Below are positions 34,824-43,623 of a DNA stretch of 45,721 nucleotides, piece by piece. Origin of the DNA: an uncultured Alphaproteobacteria bacterium (GTDB lineage Bacteria; Pseudomonadota; Alphaproteobacteria; HIMB59); assembly GCA_902521795.1 (NCBI GenBank), contig CABYSX010000010.1, forward strand, positions 1 through 45,721, written 5' to 3'. A model generated the notes under the pieces. That model did no database searches. It was not told where the DNA came from and saw only the letters and a list, made by a program, of their open reading frames with translations. The number at the start of each line of letters is the position of its first letter. Position 1 is the stretch's first letter. A program made the translations under genes and the position numbers.

Positions 34824-35392
34824 ACTTTTTATTAATTAATTTTTTCTTAATTTCCCTGTTACTAGTAACAACTTTTTTTATTTTTAAAACTACATCATTA
34901 ATAAGCGTGGTAGCTCTTACTGGAGCATTTACTTTGCTTTGTTCCGCTATTTACGTAAATTTAGATGCAGTTGATGTAGCATTTACAGAAGCGGCTGTGG
35001 GGTCTGGAATATCAACTATTTTAATGGTAATGGCTGCTGCAAAATTACCTGAGGGAAAAAAAAATAAATTAATAAATTTATTTCCTAGCATTATCCTAGC
35101 AGTATCGATATCACTAATATTGATTATCATAATTGCTAATCTCCCATTACTAGGCGATCCAAATGCTCCAATACATCTTCATGTAGTTCCAGAGTACCTT
35201 AAGGAAAGTAAAGACTTTTTTCACATACCAAATGTCGTAACTAATATTTTAGCTAGCTATAGGGGTTTTGATACTCTTGGAGAAACAATTGTTATATTTA
35301 CTGCAGGCCTAGGTGTTATAGCCTTGTTAACTAGTAACACTCTTAATCGTAAAACAAACTTTAAGAAAAATAATAAAAAAAATGAGAGATAA
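34820..35392 (+). CDS. Antiporter subunit corresponding to fused MbhD-MbhE / C-terminal part of MrpA
   Basis: This 190-residue membrane protein has about five hydrophobic segments. The first half contains DAVDVAFTEAAVGSGISTIL, the DUF4040/MbhD hallmark, and the second half has YRGFDTLGETIVIFTAGLGV, the MbhE-like motif found at the C-terminus of MrpA. In classical Mrp operons these parts are the tail of the very large MrpA; here they are a separate gene, as in Mbh/Mbx-type clusters. It overlaps mnhG and mnhB by 4 and 11 bases. Confidence 0.82.
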   Translation: MNFLLINFFLISLLLVTTFFIFKTTSLISVVALTGAFTLLCSAIYVNLDAVDVAFTEAAVGSGISTILMVMAAAKLPEGKKNKLINLFPSIILAVSISLILIIIIANLPLLGDPNAPIHLHVVPEYLKESKDFFHIPNVVTNILASYRGFDTLGETIVIFTAGLGVIALLTSNTLNRKTNFKKNNKKNER

Positions 35393-35819
35393 AATTTCAT
35401 CTAGTCCAGTATTAAGTGTCGTGAGTAAAATTCTTTTTGCACCAATTATTATATTTGGACTTTACGTGCAATTCCATGGCGACTACGGACCAGGAGGAGG
35501 ATTTCAGGCAGGAGTAATAGTGGCGGCTGCTTTTATTTTATATTCAATGATATTTGGGCTTTCAAAAGGTGAAACCTTAGTTCCGATAATGATTAATCGT
35601 TATTTAATGTGTGTTGGTGTTTTGTTATATGCAGGCGTTGGAATAGTTTCAATTCTTCTTGATGGTATGTACTTAGATTATAATGTTTTATCATCAGACC
35701 CTTCAACTGGTCAACATATAGGCATTATATTAGTTGAACTAGGAGTTGGTATCACTGTTGCAACAGTAATGATTGCCTTATATCACTCCTTCGCTTCTTT
35801 TGGAGAGATTAATGAGTAA
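35382..35819 (+). CDS. mnhB: Multisubunit Na+/H+ antiporter subunit MnhB (MrpB)
   Basis: The 145-residue protein has four membrane segments and the MrpB hallmark FHGDYGPGGGFQAGVIVAAA (the H...PGGGF motif), followed by GIILVELGVGITVATVMIAL. It overlaps the preceding gene by 11 bases and mnhC by eight (ATGAGTAA), keeping the cluster translationally tight. Confidence 0.92.
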   Translation: MRDKISSSPVLSVVSKILFAPIIIFGLYVQFHGDYGPGGGFQAGVIVAAAFILYSMIFGLSKGETLVPIMINRYLMCVGVLLYAGVGIVSILLDGMYLDYNVLSSDPSTGQHIGIILVELGVGITVATVMIALYHSFASFGEINE

Positions 35820-36174
35820 CTTTATTTATTTTTGGAACCATTTCGCCTTTATATTACTGATGGTTGGTGGTTTATTTATAATTATCACGAGTCAAAACTA
35901 TTTAAAAAAGGTAGTTGGCTTAGCAATTTTTCAAACTGCAGTTTTTGTATTTTTTGTATCACTCGCAAAAGTCTTAGACGGAACAGCTCCTATTTTAACA
36001 AAAATGGAAAACGCTTATTCAAATCCATTACCACATGTCTTAATACTGACTGCTATTGTGGTTGGTGTTGCAACTTCAGCACTAGGATTAGCGTTAGTAC
36101 TACAGATCTACAGGAACTATGAAACAATCGAAGAGAAAGAAATACAGTCTTTGGAGTTAAAGTCAGATAAATAA
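35812..36174 (+). CDS. mnhC: Multisubunit Na+/H+ antiporter subunit MnhC (MrpC, NuoK-like)
   Basis: MrpC resembles NuoK of complex I. The 120-residue product, from the ATG at 35812, has three membrane segments and the signatures GLAIFQTAVFVFFVSLA and NPLPHVLILTAIVVGVATSA, matching the DPLPQALVLTAIVI box of the family. The frame is open 13 codons further upstream inside mnhB, but the overlapping ATG is the better start. The next antiporter-like gene starts directly after its stop. Confidence 0.9.
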   Translation: MSNFIYFWNHFAFILLMVGGLFIIITSQNYLKKVVGLAIFQTAVFVFFVSLAKVLDGTAPILTKMENAYSNPLPHVLILTAIVVGVATSALGLALVLQIYRNYETIEEKEIQSLELKSDK

Positions 36175-37671
36175 ATGTTTAATATATTTTTAGACGATGC
36201 TGCCGCATTGGTAGTGGTTTTACCTCTATTAATTTCAGCAATAATAGCTTTCATACCATCAAAAATATGGCCCTGGATCATCTCACTTGTCACTTTAGTT
36301 TTACATTTGGTTTTATCTTTACACCTTCTAAAAGAAATTTCTATTTCAGGTTTGATAATTTATGAGTTTGGAAACTGGGAACCACCATGGGGGATCTCTT
36401 TCAAAATAGATGGAGTCAACATTGGGCTTCAATTGTTGTTTTCAATTTTTGTTTTAATATCTACATTTTATTCTAGGAAAATATTTTTAAGTGAAATTGA
36501 CTCTAGGGACTCTGGAAAAGCTTACTCTTTGTGGTTGTTGGCAATTGGAAGTTTAAACGGGATTATCTTAACCAACGATATCTTTAATTTATTTGTCTTT
36601 TTAGAAATATCCGCCTTAGCTTCTATTTCCTTAATCGCATTGGGTGCAGGTCAAAATAGAAAAGCGTTATTAGCGGCATTTAATTATCTGATTATTGGAG
36701 CTATCGGTGCCACATTTTATGTAATTGGAGTTGGTTTTGCCTATGCAATGACAGGAACTTTAAATATGAATGATCTCGTCATTCAGCTGGCTCAATATTC
36801 TGATGGCCAGCTAGCTATCTTTGCCGGAATGTCATTTATGCTTATTGGACTTATGGTAAAAGCTGCAATTTTTCCTGTCCATATTTGGTTACCTCCCGCA
36901 TATAGTTACGCTCCCTCAGCTGTTTCAACTCTTTTGGCTGCATTAGCTACAAAAACAATTCTTTATTTTTTTGTGAGACTTTTGTACGAGGTATTCATAA
37001 TATATCCAAGTTACTTAAGCTTATTTTTAGATTTTGTTTTATATCCTTTATCTTTACTCGCTATATTTATCGGAACTTTGATAGCTATATATCAAGATGA
37101 TATAAAAAAACTTTTGGCATTTTCATCAATTGCTCAGATAGGTTATATAACTCTGGCTTTTAGTCTTAAAGACCATAGTGGTATTACTTCAGGTTTTATT
37201 CATATATTTAACCATGCTCTAATTAAAGGAGGTTTGTTTATGGCTGTTGGTTACTTTGCTATTCTTCAAAAGGATAGGGTAACCCTTACTAGTTTAAAAG
37301 GTTTTGGCTACAAATACCCAATAACTTCATTTGCTTTATTAATTTGTGGACTATCTTTAATTGGATTGCCTTTAACTAATGGCTTTATTTCAAAATTGTA
37401 TTTATTTCAAGCTCTTTACACAAACCAGATGTATTTTTCAATCGCTTTGGTAGCGATAAGTTCAGCATTAGCTGTTGCATACTTTTGGAAAATAGTGGAA
37501 CAGATGTGGTTTTCTGAAATTAAATTTAAATCAGAAAAAGAGGATGCTTATATTTATTTACCAATATGGATAATTACAGTCTCTGTCATTGTTTTTGGAA
37601 TATATTCATCAACAATAATAGAATTTTCTAACTTGTCTGCAGACTATCTAATATCAGGTTATCAAAATTGA
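36175..37671 (+). CDS. mnhD: Antiporter-like subunit MnhD (MrpD/NuoN type), first of three
   Basis: This 498-residue, roughly 14-helix protein belongs to the NuoL/M/N family that moves protons or sodium. It carries the key acidic residue in FVFLEISALASISLIALG and the conserved lysine in MVKAAIFPVHIWLPPAYSYA, followed by a broken-helix region and DDIKKLLAFSSIAQIGYI. It follows mnhC directly, which makes it the true MrpD by position. The following gene starts at a TTG overlapping its stop. Confidence 0.92.
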   Translation: MFNIFLDDAAALVVVLPLLISAIIAFIPSKIWPWIISLVTLVLHLVLSLHLLKEISISGLIIYEFGNWEPPWGISFKIDGVNIGLQLLFSIFVLISTFYSRKIFLSEIDSRDSGKAYSLWLLAIGSLNGIILTNDIFNLFVFLEISALASISLIALGAGQNRKALLAAFNYLIIGAIGATFYVIGVGFAYAMTGTLNMNDLVIQLAQYSDGQLAIFAGMSFMLIGLMVKAAIFPVHIWLPPAYSYAPSAVSTLLAALATKTILYFFVRLLYEVFIIYPSYLSLFLDFVLYPLSLLAIFIGTLIAIYQDDIKKLLAFSSIAQIGYITLAFSLKDHSGITSGFIHIFNHALIKGGLFMAVGYFAILQKDRVTLTSLKGFGYKYPITSFALLICGLSLIGLPLTNGFISKLYLFQALYTNQMYFSIALVAISSALAVAYFWKIVEQMWFSEIKFKSEKEDAYIYLPIWIITVSVIVFGIYSSTIIEFSNLSADYLISGYQN

Positions 37672-39119
37672 GTAATTCTTTTTTAATCATACTGGGTATT
37701 ATAACCCCATTATTCTCAGCATTATTTTCTTATGTCTGTAGATATAATAATAATTTAAGAGACTCTTTTGGTATAATAGGCGGTCTAGTCACCTTTTTAG
37801 TTAGTTTAAAAATTTTTCATGGAATACAAAATAACGAAATATTTCAAATAACTTTTTTTACACTTTTTGATGAAGTTGATTTTACTTTTAAAGTTACCGC
37901 TCTTGGATCTATTTTTAGTTTAGTAGCTTCATCTCTTTGGATACTGGCTTCAATTTATACTATAGGTTATATGAGAGGAGCTGGTGAAAAAAATCAGACA
38001 AGATTTGTAATTTTTTATTCAATTGCAATCCATGCTGCACTGGCAATAGCTTGGTCTGGAAATCTTCTAGTCTTATTTATTTTTTATGAAATATTAACAT
38101 TTTCAACTTTCCCTTTAGTTGGACATAAACAAAATGCTGAGTCACAATCTGCAGGACGACTTTATTTATCGATTTTAGTCGGCACTTCTTTAATATTTTT
38201 CTTACCGGCTATATTTTGGATTTGGCTTGAAACAGGGACTCTGGATTTTCAAGATGGAGGAATATTAATAAATCAGTTTCCAGCAGAGTACCTTTCTCTT
38301 CTAATAGCCATGCTTGTATTTGGAATTGGTAAAGCAGCGATTATGCCAATTCATCGATGGTTACCGGCAGCAATGGTGGCACCAACTCCAGTTTCTGCTC
38401 TACTTCATGCAGTAGCTGTTGTAAAAGCTGGTGTTTTTAGCTTTCTTGTAGTTATTGTTTATATAGTAGGTCCTGAATTCTTGCTTCAAACAAAAAGCTC
38501 AGATTGGTTAGTTTGGTTAGCATGTTTTACAATTATGGCATCCAGTATCATTGCAATTACAAAAGATGATTTAAAAGCTAGATTAGCTTATTCTACTATT
38601 AGTCAACTTTCTTATATTATTCTTGGAGCTGCTTTGGCTTCATCACTAGCGTTAAAAGGAGCTTCCTTTCATATAATTACTCATGCTCTGGGTAAGATAA
38701 CTTTGTTTTTTTGTGCTGGTGCTATTTATGTAACAGCCCACATTAAAAAAGTAAGTGAACTAAAAGGTATGGGTTTTAAATTACCATTGATATTTTTTGC
38801 TTACACTTTAGGAGCTCTATCAATTATCGGAGTTCCGCCATTTATAGGTTCATGGAGCAAATTTTATTTAATAATGGGTTCTATTGAGAGAGAATTTATT
38901 GTTGTTGCTATGATTTTAGGCATATCCTCACTTTTGAATATTTATTATTTATTACAACCAGTAGTAATAGGATTTACTCAAACTTCTAGAGGAAAAGTAA
39001 AATTAACTAAAGCTCCTTTAACTGTTTGGCCACCAGTAATTACCGGATTGAGCTGTTTAATATTCTTTTTTTATGCAAACTATTTCTTAAATAATGTAAG
39101 TGGAGTAATAGTGATTTAA
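37668..39119 (+). CDS. Antiporter-like subunit (NuoL/MrpA-N or MrpD type), second of three
   Basis: The 483-residue membrane protein has FIFYEILTFSTFPLVGHK with the essential Glu, AAIMPIHRWLPAAMVAPTPVS with the conserved lysine just upstream, then LLHAVAVVKAGVFSFLVVIV and DDLKARLAYSTISQLSYII. The LLHAxxVVKAG motif is closer to the MrpA/NuoL side than its neighbour. It may replace the N-terminal part of MrpA. It starts at TTG 37668, overlapping the preceding TGA; no ATG is available early in the frame. Confidence 0.88.
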   Translation: MSNSFLIILGIITPLFSALFSYVCRYNNNLRDSFGIIGGLVTFLVSLKIFHGIQNNEIFQITFFTLFDEVDFTFKVTALGSIFSLVASSLWILASIYTIGYMRGAGEKNQTRFVIFYSIAIHAALAIAWSGNLLVLFIFYEILTFSTFPLVGHKQNAESQSAGRLYLSILVGTSLIFFLPAIFWIWLETGTLDFQDGGILINQFPAEYLSLLIAMLVFGIGKAAIMPIHRWLPAAMVAPTPVSALLHAVAVVKAGVFSFLVVIVYIVGPEFLLQTKSSDWLVWLACFTIMASSIIAITKDDLKARLAYSTISQLSYIILGAALASSLALKGASFHIITHALGKITLFFCAGAIYVTAHIKKVSELKGMGFKLPLIFFAYTLGALSIIGVPPFIGSWSKFYLIMGSIEREFIVVAMILGISSLLNIYYLLQPVVIGFTQTSRGKVKLTKAPLTVWPPVITGLSCLIFFFYANYFLNNVSGVIVI

Positions 39120-39353
39120 ATGAAAAAGAATGATTTAACAAGTATGGGTAAAAGTTTTACAAAGTACATACTTATTATTGGGGTACTCTTAATTCTTTCA
39201 GATTTTACATTCCATAGACATGAATATTTTTCATTTGCTGAGATTTATGGTTTTCCAGCTTTTTTTGGATTTATAAGTTTTGTTTTTATCGTTTTGTTAG
39301 GAAAGTGGTTAAGAAAATTCTTAATGAGAAAGGAGGACTATTATGATCAGTAA
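39120..39353 (+). CDS. Small two-helix membrane protein of the antiporter cluster
   Basis: I do not recognise this 77-residue protein as a named Mrp subunit. It has two hydrophobic segments (YILIIGVLLILSDFTF and AFFGFISFVFIVLLG) and a basic C-terminus (KWLRKFLMRKEDYYDQ). It begins right after the preceding stop and overlaps the next antiporter gene by 11 bases, with an AGGAGG sequence in its end serving that gene. Its conserved placement between large antiporter subunits suggests an accessory or assembly role; that is inference. Confidence 0.7.
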   Translation: MKKNDLTSMGKSFTKYILIIGVLLILSDFTFHRHEYFSFAEIYGFPAFFGFISFVFIVLLGKWLRKFLMRKEDYYDQ

Positions 39354-41025
39354 CATTATCCCAGGCTTATTAATGATACTCACTTCATTCTTGTTACCAA
39401 CAATACCACAATATTTTAGACAACCTGCAATGTTACTTTCGGTTGGTTTGTCAGCTTTATCATTATTCAATGGTTATGGAACTTTTTTAGAGTGGGATGT
39501 GCTTGGATTAAATTTAATATTATATCAATCAGATAGCTTAACTTTTCCATTTTCTATTATTTTTCATATTGCAGCTGTTCTAGTCATCATCTTTAGCTGG
39601 CATAGTAAAAACTTAATGGAGCATATGGCGACACTCGCTTATGCTGGTTCAGCGATAGGTGCACTTCATGCTGGTGACTTCTTTAGTTTATTTATATGGT
39701 GGGAAGCCACGGCTCTAACTTCAGTTTTTATAGTATTTGCAGGAAATACTAAAGCAGCAAGAGACGCAGCCATGAGATATTTGATCATTCAAGTCTCCTC
39801 AGGTGTTTTGCTTTTAATTGGAGCGTGTTTGTTGTTGTATCAAACTGGAAATCACAACTTAACTGTTTTAGATCTAACTACAGATTTTGGAATTTTTATA
39901 TTTATTGCTTTTGGAATTAAAGCTGCCTTTCCCCTTTTAAATGGCTGGTTACAAGACTCATATCCTGAGTCTTCTGTTACGGGTACAGTGGCGTTATCGG
40001 CATTTACAACAAAACTAGCTATTTATGCATTAGCCAGAACGTTCCCAGGCACAGACTCATTGATTTGGATTGGAGCTATTATGACTGCGTTCCCTGTCTT
40101 TTTTGCTGTAATTGAAAATGATTTAAGAAGAGTTTTATCTTTTAGTCTAAATAATCAATTAGGTTTTATGGTAGTAGGTATTGGTATTGGAACGGAGCTA
40201 TCACTTAATGGAACAGTGGCTCATGCATTTGTTCATATTATATATAAGGCCTTACTTTTTATGAGCATGGGTGCTGTTTTATATAGAGCAGGAACCACAA
40301 AAGCTTCAGAATTAGGTGGTCTATATAAATACATGCCCTTTACTACAATCTTTTGCATCATAGGTGCCATGTCTATTTCTGCCTTTCCATTGTTTAGTGG
40401 TTTTGTAGCGAAGTCTTTAATCATGTCCTCTTTAGGAGGTATGGGTATGGTTTTAATTTATTTTGTATTATTTTTTGCATCTGCAGGTGTGTTAGAGCAC
40501 TCGGGAATAAAGATACCTTATTTTGCATTTTTTGCGCATGAGAGAAAATCAAAAGTGAAAGAAGCTCCCATTAATATGCTTATAGCAATGGGCATTGCAG
40601 CTTTTTTATGCATTGGAATTGGAGTTTTTCCTAAATACTTATATCAGATACTTCCATACACAGTTGAGTACCAACCATATACGATAGACCATGTTATAAG
40701 TCAGCTTCAACTTTTAGTTTTTGCTATTATTGCGTTTCTATTCCTTGTTAAATTTAAACTTTATCCCTCAGAGATTAAATCTACCGTATTAAACTCTGAT
40801 TGGTTTTATAGAAAAATGCTCCCCGGTATAGGAAAACCACTATTTAAAAAAATAGGTCTGTTAACAGAATTTATTTATGAAAATTTAAGGTTTTTTTTCA
40901 GATTGATATTAAATAAATCTCATAAATTTAGTAATTCATCGTATATAAAAGTTACAACACCTAGTTTTGCAGCAACAATTCTCATATCAATATTATTTAT
41001 AATGCTACTAATTGTATTGTTATAA
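39343..41025 (+). CDS. Antiporter-like subunit (MrpD/NuoN-like), third of three
   Basis: The 560-residue protein has about 15 membrane segments with FIWWEATALTSVFIVFAGN, containing the essential Glu, GIKAAFPLLNGWLQDSYPES, containing the conserved lysine, and ENDLRRVLSFSLNNQLGFM. A C-terminal extension beyond about residue 490 ends in one further membrane helix (ATILISILFIMLLIVLL). An AGGAGG ribosome-binding sequence lies nine bases upstream of the ATG. It ends the cluster and abuts, tail to tail with no gap, the chorismate mutase gene. Confidence 0.9.
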   Translation: MISNIIPGLLMILTSFLLPTIPQYFRQPAMLLSVGLSALSLFNGYGTFLEWDVLGLNLILYQSDSLTFPFSIIFHIAAVLVIIFSWHSKNLMEHMATLAYAGSAIGALHAGDFFSLFIWWEATALTSVFIVFAGNTKAARDAAMRYLIIQVSSGVLLLIGACLLLYQTGNHNLTVLDLTTDFGIFIFIAFGIKAAFPLLNGWLQDSYPESSVTGTVALSAFTTKLAIYALARTFPGTDSLIWIGAIMTAFPVFFAVIENDLRRVLSFSLNNQLGFMVVGIGIGTELSLNGTVAHAFVHIIYKALLFMSMGAVLYRAGTTKASELGGLYKYMPFTTIFCIIGAMSISAFPLFSGFVAKSLIMSSLGGMGMVLIYFVLFFASAGVLEHSGIKIPYFAFFAHERKSKVKEAPINMLIAMGIAAFLCIGIGVFPKYLYQILPYTVEYQPYTIDHVISQLQLLVFAIIAFLFLVKFKLYPSEIKSTVLNSDWFYRKMLPGIGKPLFKKIGLLTEFIYENLRFFFRLILNKSHKFSNSSYIKVTTPSFAATILISILFIMLLIVLL

Positions 41026-41316
41026 TTATTTTTTTATTTTTGAGGACTCAAGCTTGATAGCCTCTTGGATAAAGATTTGCCATATCCTCACTATAATTTC
41101 AGGATCAATTTTATTTCTTTTTGCCTTTGATTGAACAGATTTCAAAATATGAGTAATTCGTTCGTGGTCAATTATTTCATCTTTACTCTCTTTTAATTTA
41201 GTAACTTTATGAATTTCTTTAAATCTATCTCCAATTAATTCAATAATTTTATTATCAATATTATCAATATCTTTCCTTACTTTTTTAAGATCATCCATAT
41301 TATTTTTTTTAGTCAT
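41026..41316 (-). CDS. Chorismate mutase (AroQ class)
   Basis: This small all-helical enzyme converts chorismate to prephenate for phenylalanine and tyrosine synthesis. The 96-residue product has LKKVRKDIDNIDNKIIELIGDR, HKVTKLKESKDEIIDHERI and IVRIWQIFIQEAIKLE, matching the AroQ helix pattern with the conserved Arg, Lys, Asp-x-x-Arg and final Gln-Glu. The start may be the ATG at 41316 or the internal ATG six codons later. It is a stand-alone domain with no prephenate dehydratase fused. Confidence 0.85.
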   Translation of the reverse strand: MTKKNNMDDLKKVRKDIDNIDNKIIELIGDRFKEIHKVTKLKESKDEIIDHERITHILKSVQSKAKRNKIDPEIIVRIWQIFIQEAIKLESSKIKK

Positions 41317-41345
41317 TTTTGATTATTACTGTAAATTAAATTTAT

Positions 41346-41897
41346 ATGAATTTTAAAAATACTAAACATAAAGTTGCTTTATTCTGTGGTTCAATGTATG
41401 GATCAAATAAAAAATTTAAAGAATTAGCTGTTACAGTTACTAAATACTTGGCCCAAAATAATTATGATATTGTTTATGGAGGCGGGGATAATGGATTGAT
41501 GGGCGTTGTAGCTAACACAGCTTTAAAATATAATTCTCATGTAACTGGTATTATCCCTTCTTTCCTTGATAAACGTGAAAAAATCCACTCTAAAATTAAT
41601 AAAATTTATGTGACTAAAACAATGGAACAAAGAAAAAAAAAGTTTCTACAAATATCAGACAGCTTTATAGCCTTACCTGGAGGAGGAGGTACAATTGAGG
41701 AAATAAGCTTAGTTGTAAGTGCTCTTCAATTGGGAGTAATCAAGAACAAAAAATGTTTAATATTTAATTATGAAAATTATTGGAATGACATAATCAATCA
41801 ATATAAAAAAATTGTGAATGCTAAGTTTGCATACAAAAATTTTAAAGATTTATTTTTTGTGTGTAATACCCTTACTGAATTTAAAGAGATCTTTTAA
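41346..41897 (+). CDS. LOG-family protein (cytokinin riboside 5'-monophosphate phosphoribohydrolase-like)
   Basis: LOG-family enzymes remove ribose 5-phosphate from nucleoside monophosphates; the bacterial substrate is generally uncertain. The 183-residue protein has VALFCGSMYG, IVYGGGDNGLMGVVANTAL, the catalytic region MEQRKKKFLQISDSFIALPGG ending in GGGTIEEI, and a final helix. In most LOG proteins the box reads PGGxGTxxE, as here. Its stop overlaps the convergent amidotransferase stop at TTAA. Confidence 0.88.
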   Translation: MNFKNTKHKVALFCGSMYGSNKKFKELAVTVTKYLAQNNYDIVYGGGDNGLMGVVANTALKYNSHVTGIIPSFLDKREKIHSKINKIYVTKTMEQRKKKFLQISDSFIALPGGGGTIEEISLVVSALQLGVIKNKKCLIFNYENYWNDIINQYKKIVNAKFAYKNFKDLFFVCNTLTEFKEIF

Positions 41898-42679
41898 TTA
41901 TGTTTCAAATAATTTAACCAATTTCTCAACTCTCTATTCCGGATATTATCATTTAATAAAGATTGACTATAGCTATTAACATTCGGTTTTTTGTAATCCT
42001 TGATTAGATTAGTAATTTGATTTTTAGTGAATATTTTTTCTTTGAGTAAAATACTCTTTCTAGCATTAAGAATTTTGCCAGTATATTTAAAATTAAATTC
42101 AGGATGATATTGGGTACCCCAAAAATTTTTAGTTACAAGAGACTGAATCGAAAAATGATTATCAGAGAGAATTTTTGAATTGTTTGGTTTTTGAGAAATA
42201 TGGTCTACATGAGAGGCAAAAGCATCAAACACTGCTGGTTTTTTAGTATACATTGGGTGTATCTTACCAAACTTGTTAATGCTAATATTATAGGCTATTC
42301 CGATCTCTCTTCCTTTGGGATTTTTTTTAACTGCTCCACTATTTGTAACTGTATAAAGTTGCATTCCCCAACAACTTCCAAACATATTTATTTTTAATTC
42401 TGACATTTTTTTCATTAAAGAAATTTGATTTTTAATTTCTCGAGTATTGTCATAAATATTAAGGCTAGAACCAGTCCACACTACTCCTCTAAATGACTTT
42501 ATGAAGTTTTCTTCGTATATCTTATTTAAGTCCATTGATGGATAAATAAATGTAGTTTTTATATTTGGATTTATGCTTTTTAATTGATCTCTATAAAATT
42601 CACAGATTGGTTGTAATTTATATTTTGCTAGCTTACCCCATCCGTTTTTATCATATCCATTAACTATTAGTAAATTCAT
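41894..42679 (-). CDS. Class I glutamine amidotransferase (orphan GATase domain)
   Basis: This 261-residue protein has the glutamine-hydrolysing triad: Cys in FGSCWGMQL, then His and Glu in GTQYHPEFNF, with RGVVWTGSSLNIYD in front of it. No synthase domain is attached, so the acceptor is unknown; members of this group act on small amines, glutamate conjugates or nucleotides. The C-terminal 60 residues are lysine/asparagine-rich and may form an extra helical tail. It is divergent from the EamA gene with 28 bases between them. Confidence 0.82.
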   Translation of the reverse strand: MNLLIVNGYDKNGWGKLAKYKLQPICEFYRDQLKSINPNIKTTFIYPSMDLNKIYEENFIKSFRGVVWTGSSLNIYDNTREIKNQISLMKKMSELKINMFGSCWGMQLYTVTNSGAVKKNPKGREIGIAYNISINKFGKIHPMYTKKPAVFDAFASHVDHISQKPNNSKILSDNHFSIQSLVTKNFWGTQYHPEFNFKYTGKILNARKSILLKEKIFTKNQITNLIKDYKKPNVNSYSQSLLNDNIRNRELRNWLNYLKHN

Positions 42680-42707
42680 TCATATTTAATATATTTAGAT
42701 TATCTAG

Positions 42708-43580
42708 ATGTCAGCATTTATCTACAAATCAATTTCTGTTCTGTTTTTTGTTCTAATGAGTGTGTGTATCAAAGCTACCGGAGATAATTTACCACTTTTT
42801 GAAGTAGTTTTTTTTAGAAGTTTTTTTGCTCTTATTCCACTGTTTTTAGTTATTTTTTATTTTAATTTAAAAATCACTTCTATAAATAACTACAAACTTC
42901 ACTTTTTTAGAGGCTTAGTAGGCATCGCTGCCATGTCATTATTCTTTATATCCTTAAGGTATGTACCATTAATTGAAATGCAAACTATTAGCTACTCCTC
43001 AGTTTTTTTTATATCAATATTATCAATCTTTTTCTTAGGAGAAAAAATTGGTTATAGAAGAGTAATTGCAATTATTGTGGGTTTTATAGGTGTAGTTATT
43101 ATTTTAAAACCAGATGTTAATTTACTTAGTAATTATTCTGTTTTACCTCTTTTAGCTAGCATTTTTCTATCAATGGCTGTCATAATTTTAAAAAAAATAC
43201 TATTAACCAATAATAATATATTGAGTGTTTGGACTTTTACACTTTTTGCCACTTTATTCAGTTTATTCTTTTTTAATGATGATTGGATTTGGCCTAATAA
43301 TTTTGATTTGGTTCTTTTAATTGCATCCGGCATTTTAGGTTTTGTGGCACAGCTTTGTCTCTCCAAATCTTTTCAACTAGCAGATGCTTCTGTATTAGCA
43401 CCTCTAGATTTTACATCTGTAATATGGGCTTTTTTAATTGGATATATTATCTTTGGAGAATTTCTTTCAAGAGAAGTATTGTTAGGGGGCCCATTAATAT
43501 TATTATCTGTGGGATATATTTTTTATCGTGAGACAGTTCTTCGTAAAAAAATTGTTTTAGGAAGTAACAAACAATTCTAA
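42708..43580 (+). CDS. EamA/DMT-family transporter
   Basis: The 290-residue protein has ten hydrophobic segments in two EamA halves. The first half contains SVCIKATGDNLPLFEVVFFRS and PLIEMQTISYSSVFFISILSI with FLGEKIGYRR. The second half has FVAQLCLSKSFQLADASVLAPL and FGEFLSREVLLGG. The paired GE(K/F)xxxR motifs are typical of drug/metabolite exporters of this family. The substrate is not predictable. A run of ten T follows the gene (43600-43609) without a clear hairpin. Confidence 0.9.
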   Translation: MSAFIYKSISVLFFVLMSVCIKATGDNLPLFEVVFFRSFFALIPLFLVIFYFNLKITSINNYKLHFFRGLVGIAAMSLFFISLRYVPLIEMQTISYSSVFFISILSIFFLGEKIGYRRVIAIIVGFIGVVIILKPDVNLLSNYSVLPLLASIFLSMAVIILKKILLTNNNILSVWTFTLFATLFSLFFFNDDWIWPNNFDLVLLIASGILGFVAQLCLSKSFQLADASVLAPLDFTSVIWAFLIGYIIFGEFLSREVLLGGPLILLSVGYIFYRETVLRKKIVLGSNKQF

Positions 43581-43623
43581 TTAAAGTTTAGACAGAGCAT
43601 TTTTTTTTTGATACTAAAAACAT

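Noticed and set aside
35832-36122. A 96-residue open frame inside mnhC
   Set aside because: It is out of frame with a convincing MnhC protein and has no recognisable motifs.
33759-41025. Membrane-bound hydrogenase or complex I operon
   Set aside because: No hydrogenase large/small subunit or NuoB/C/D/I-like gene is present; only membrane antiporter subunits are encoded.
42244-42261. GTATACATT inside the amidotransferase gene as a GntR site
   Set aside because: It lies within a coding region and lacks the second half-site.
43600-43609. Run of ten T after the EamA gene as an intrinsic terminator
   Set aside because: I could not find a G/C-containing hairpin immediately before it; long T-runs are common in this AT-rich DNA.
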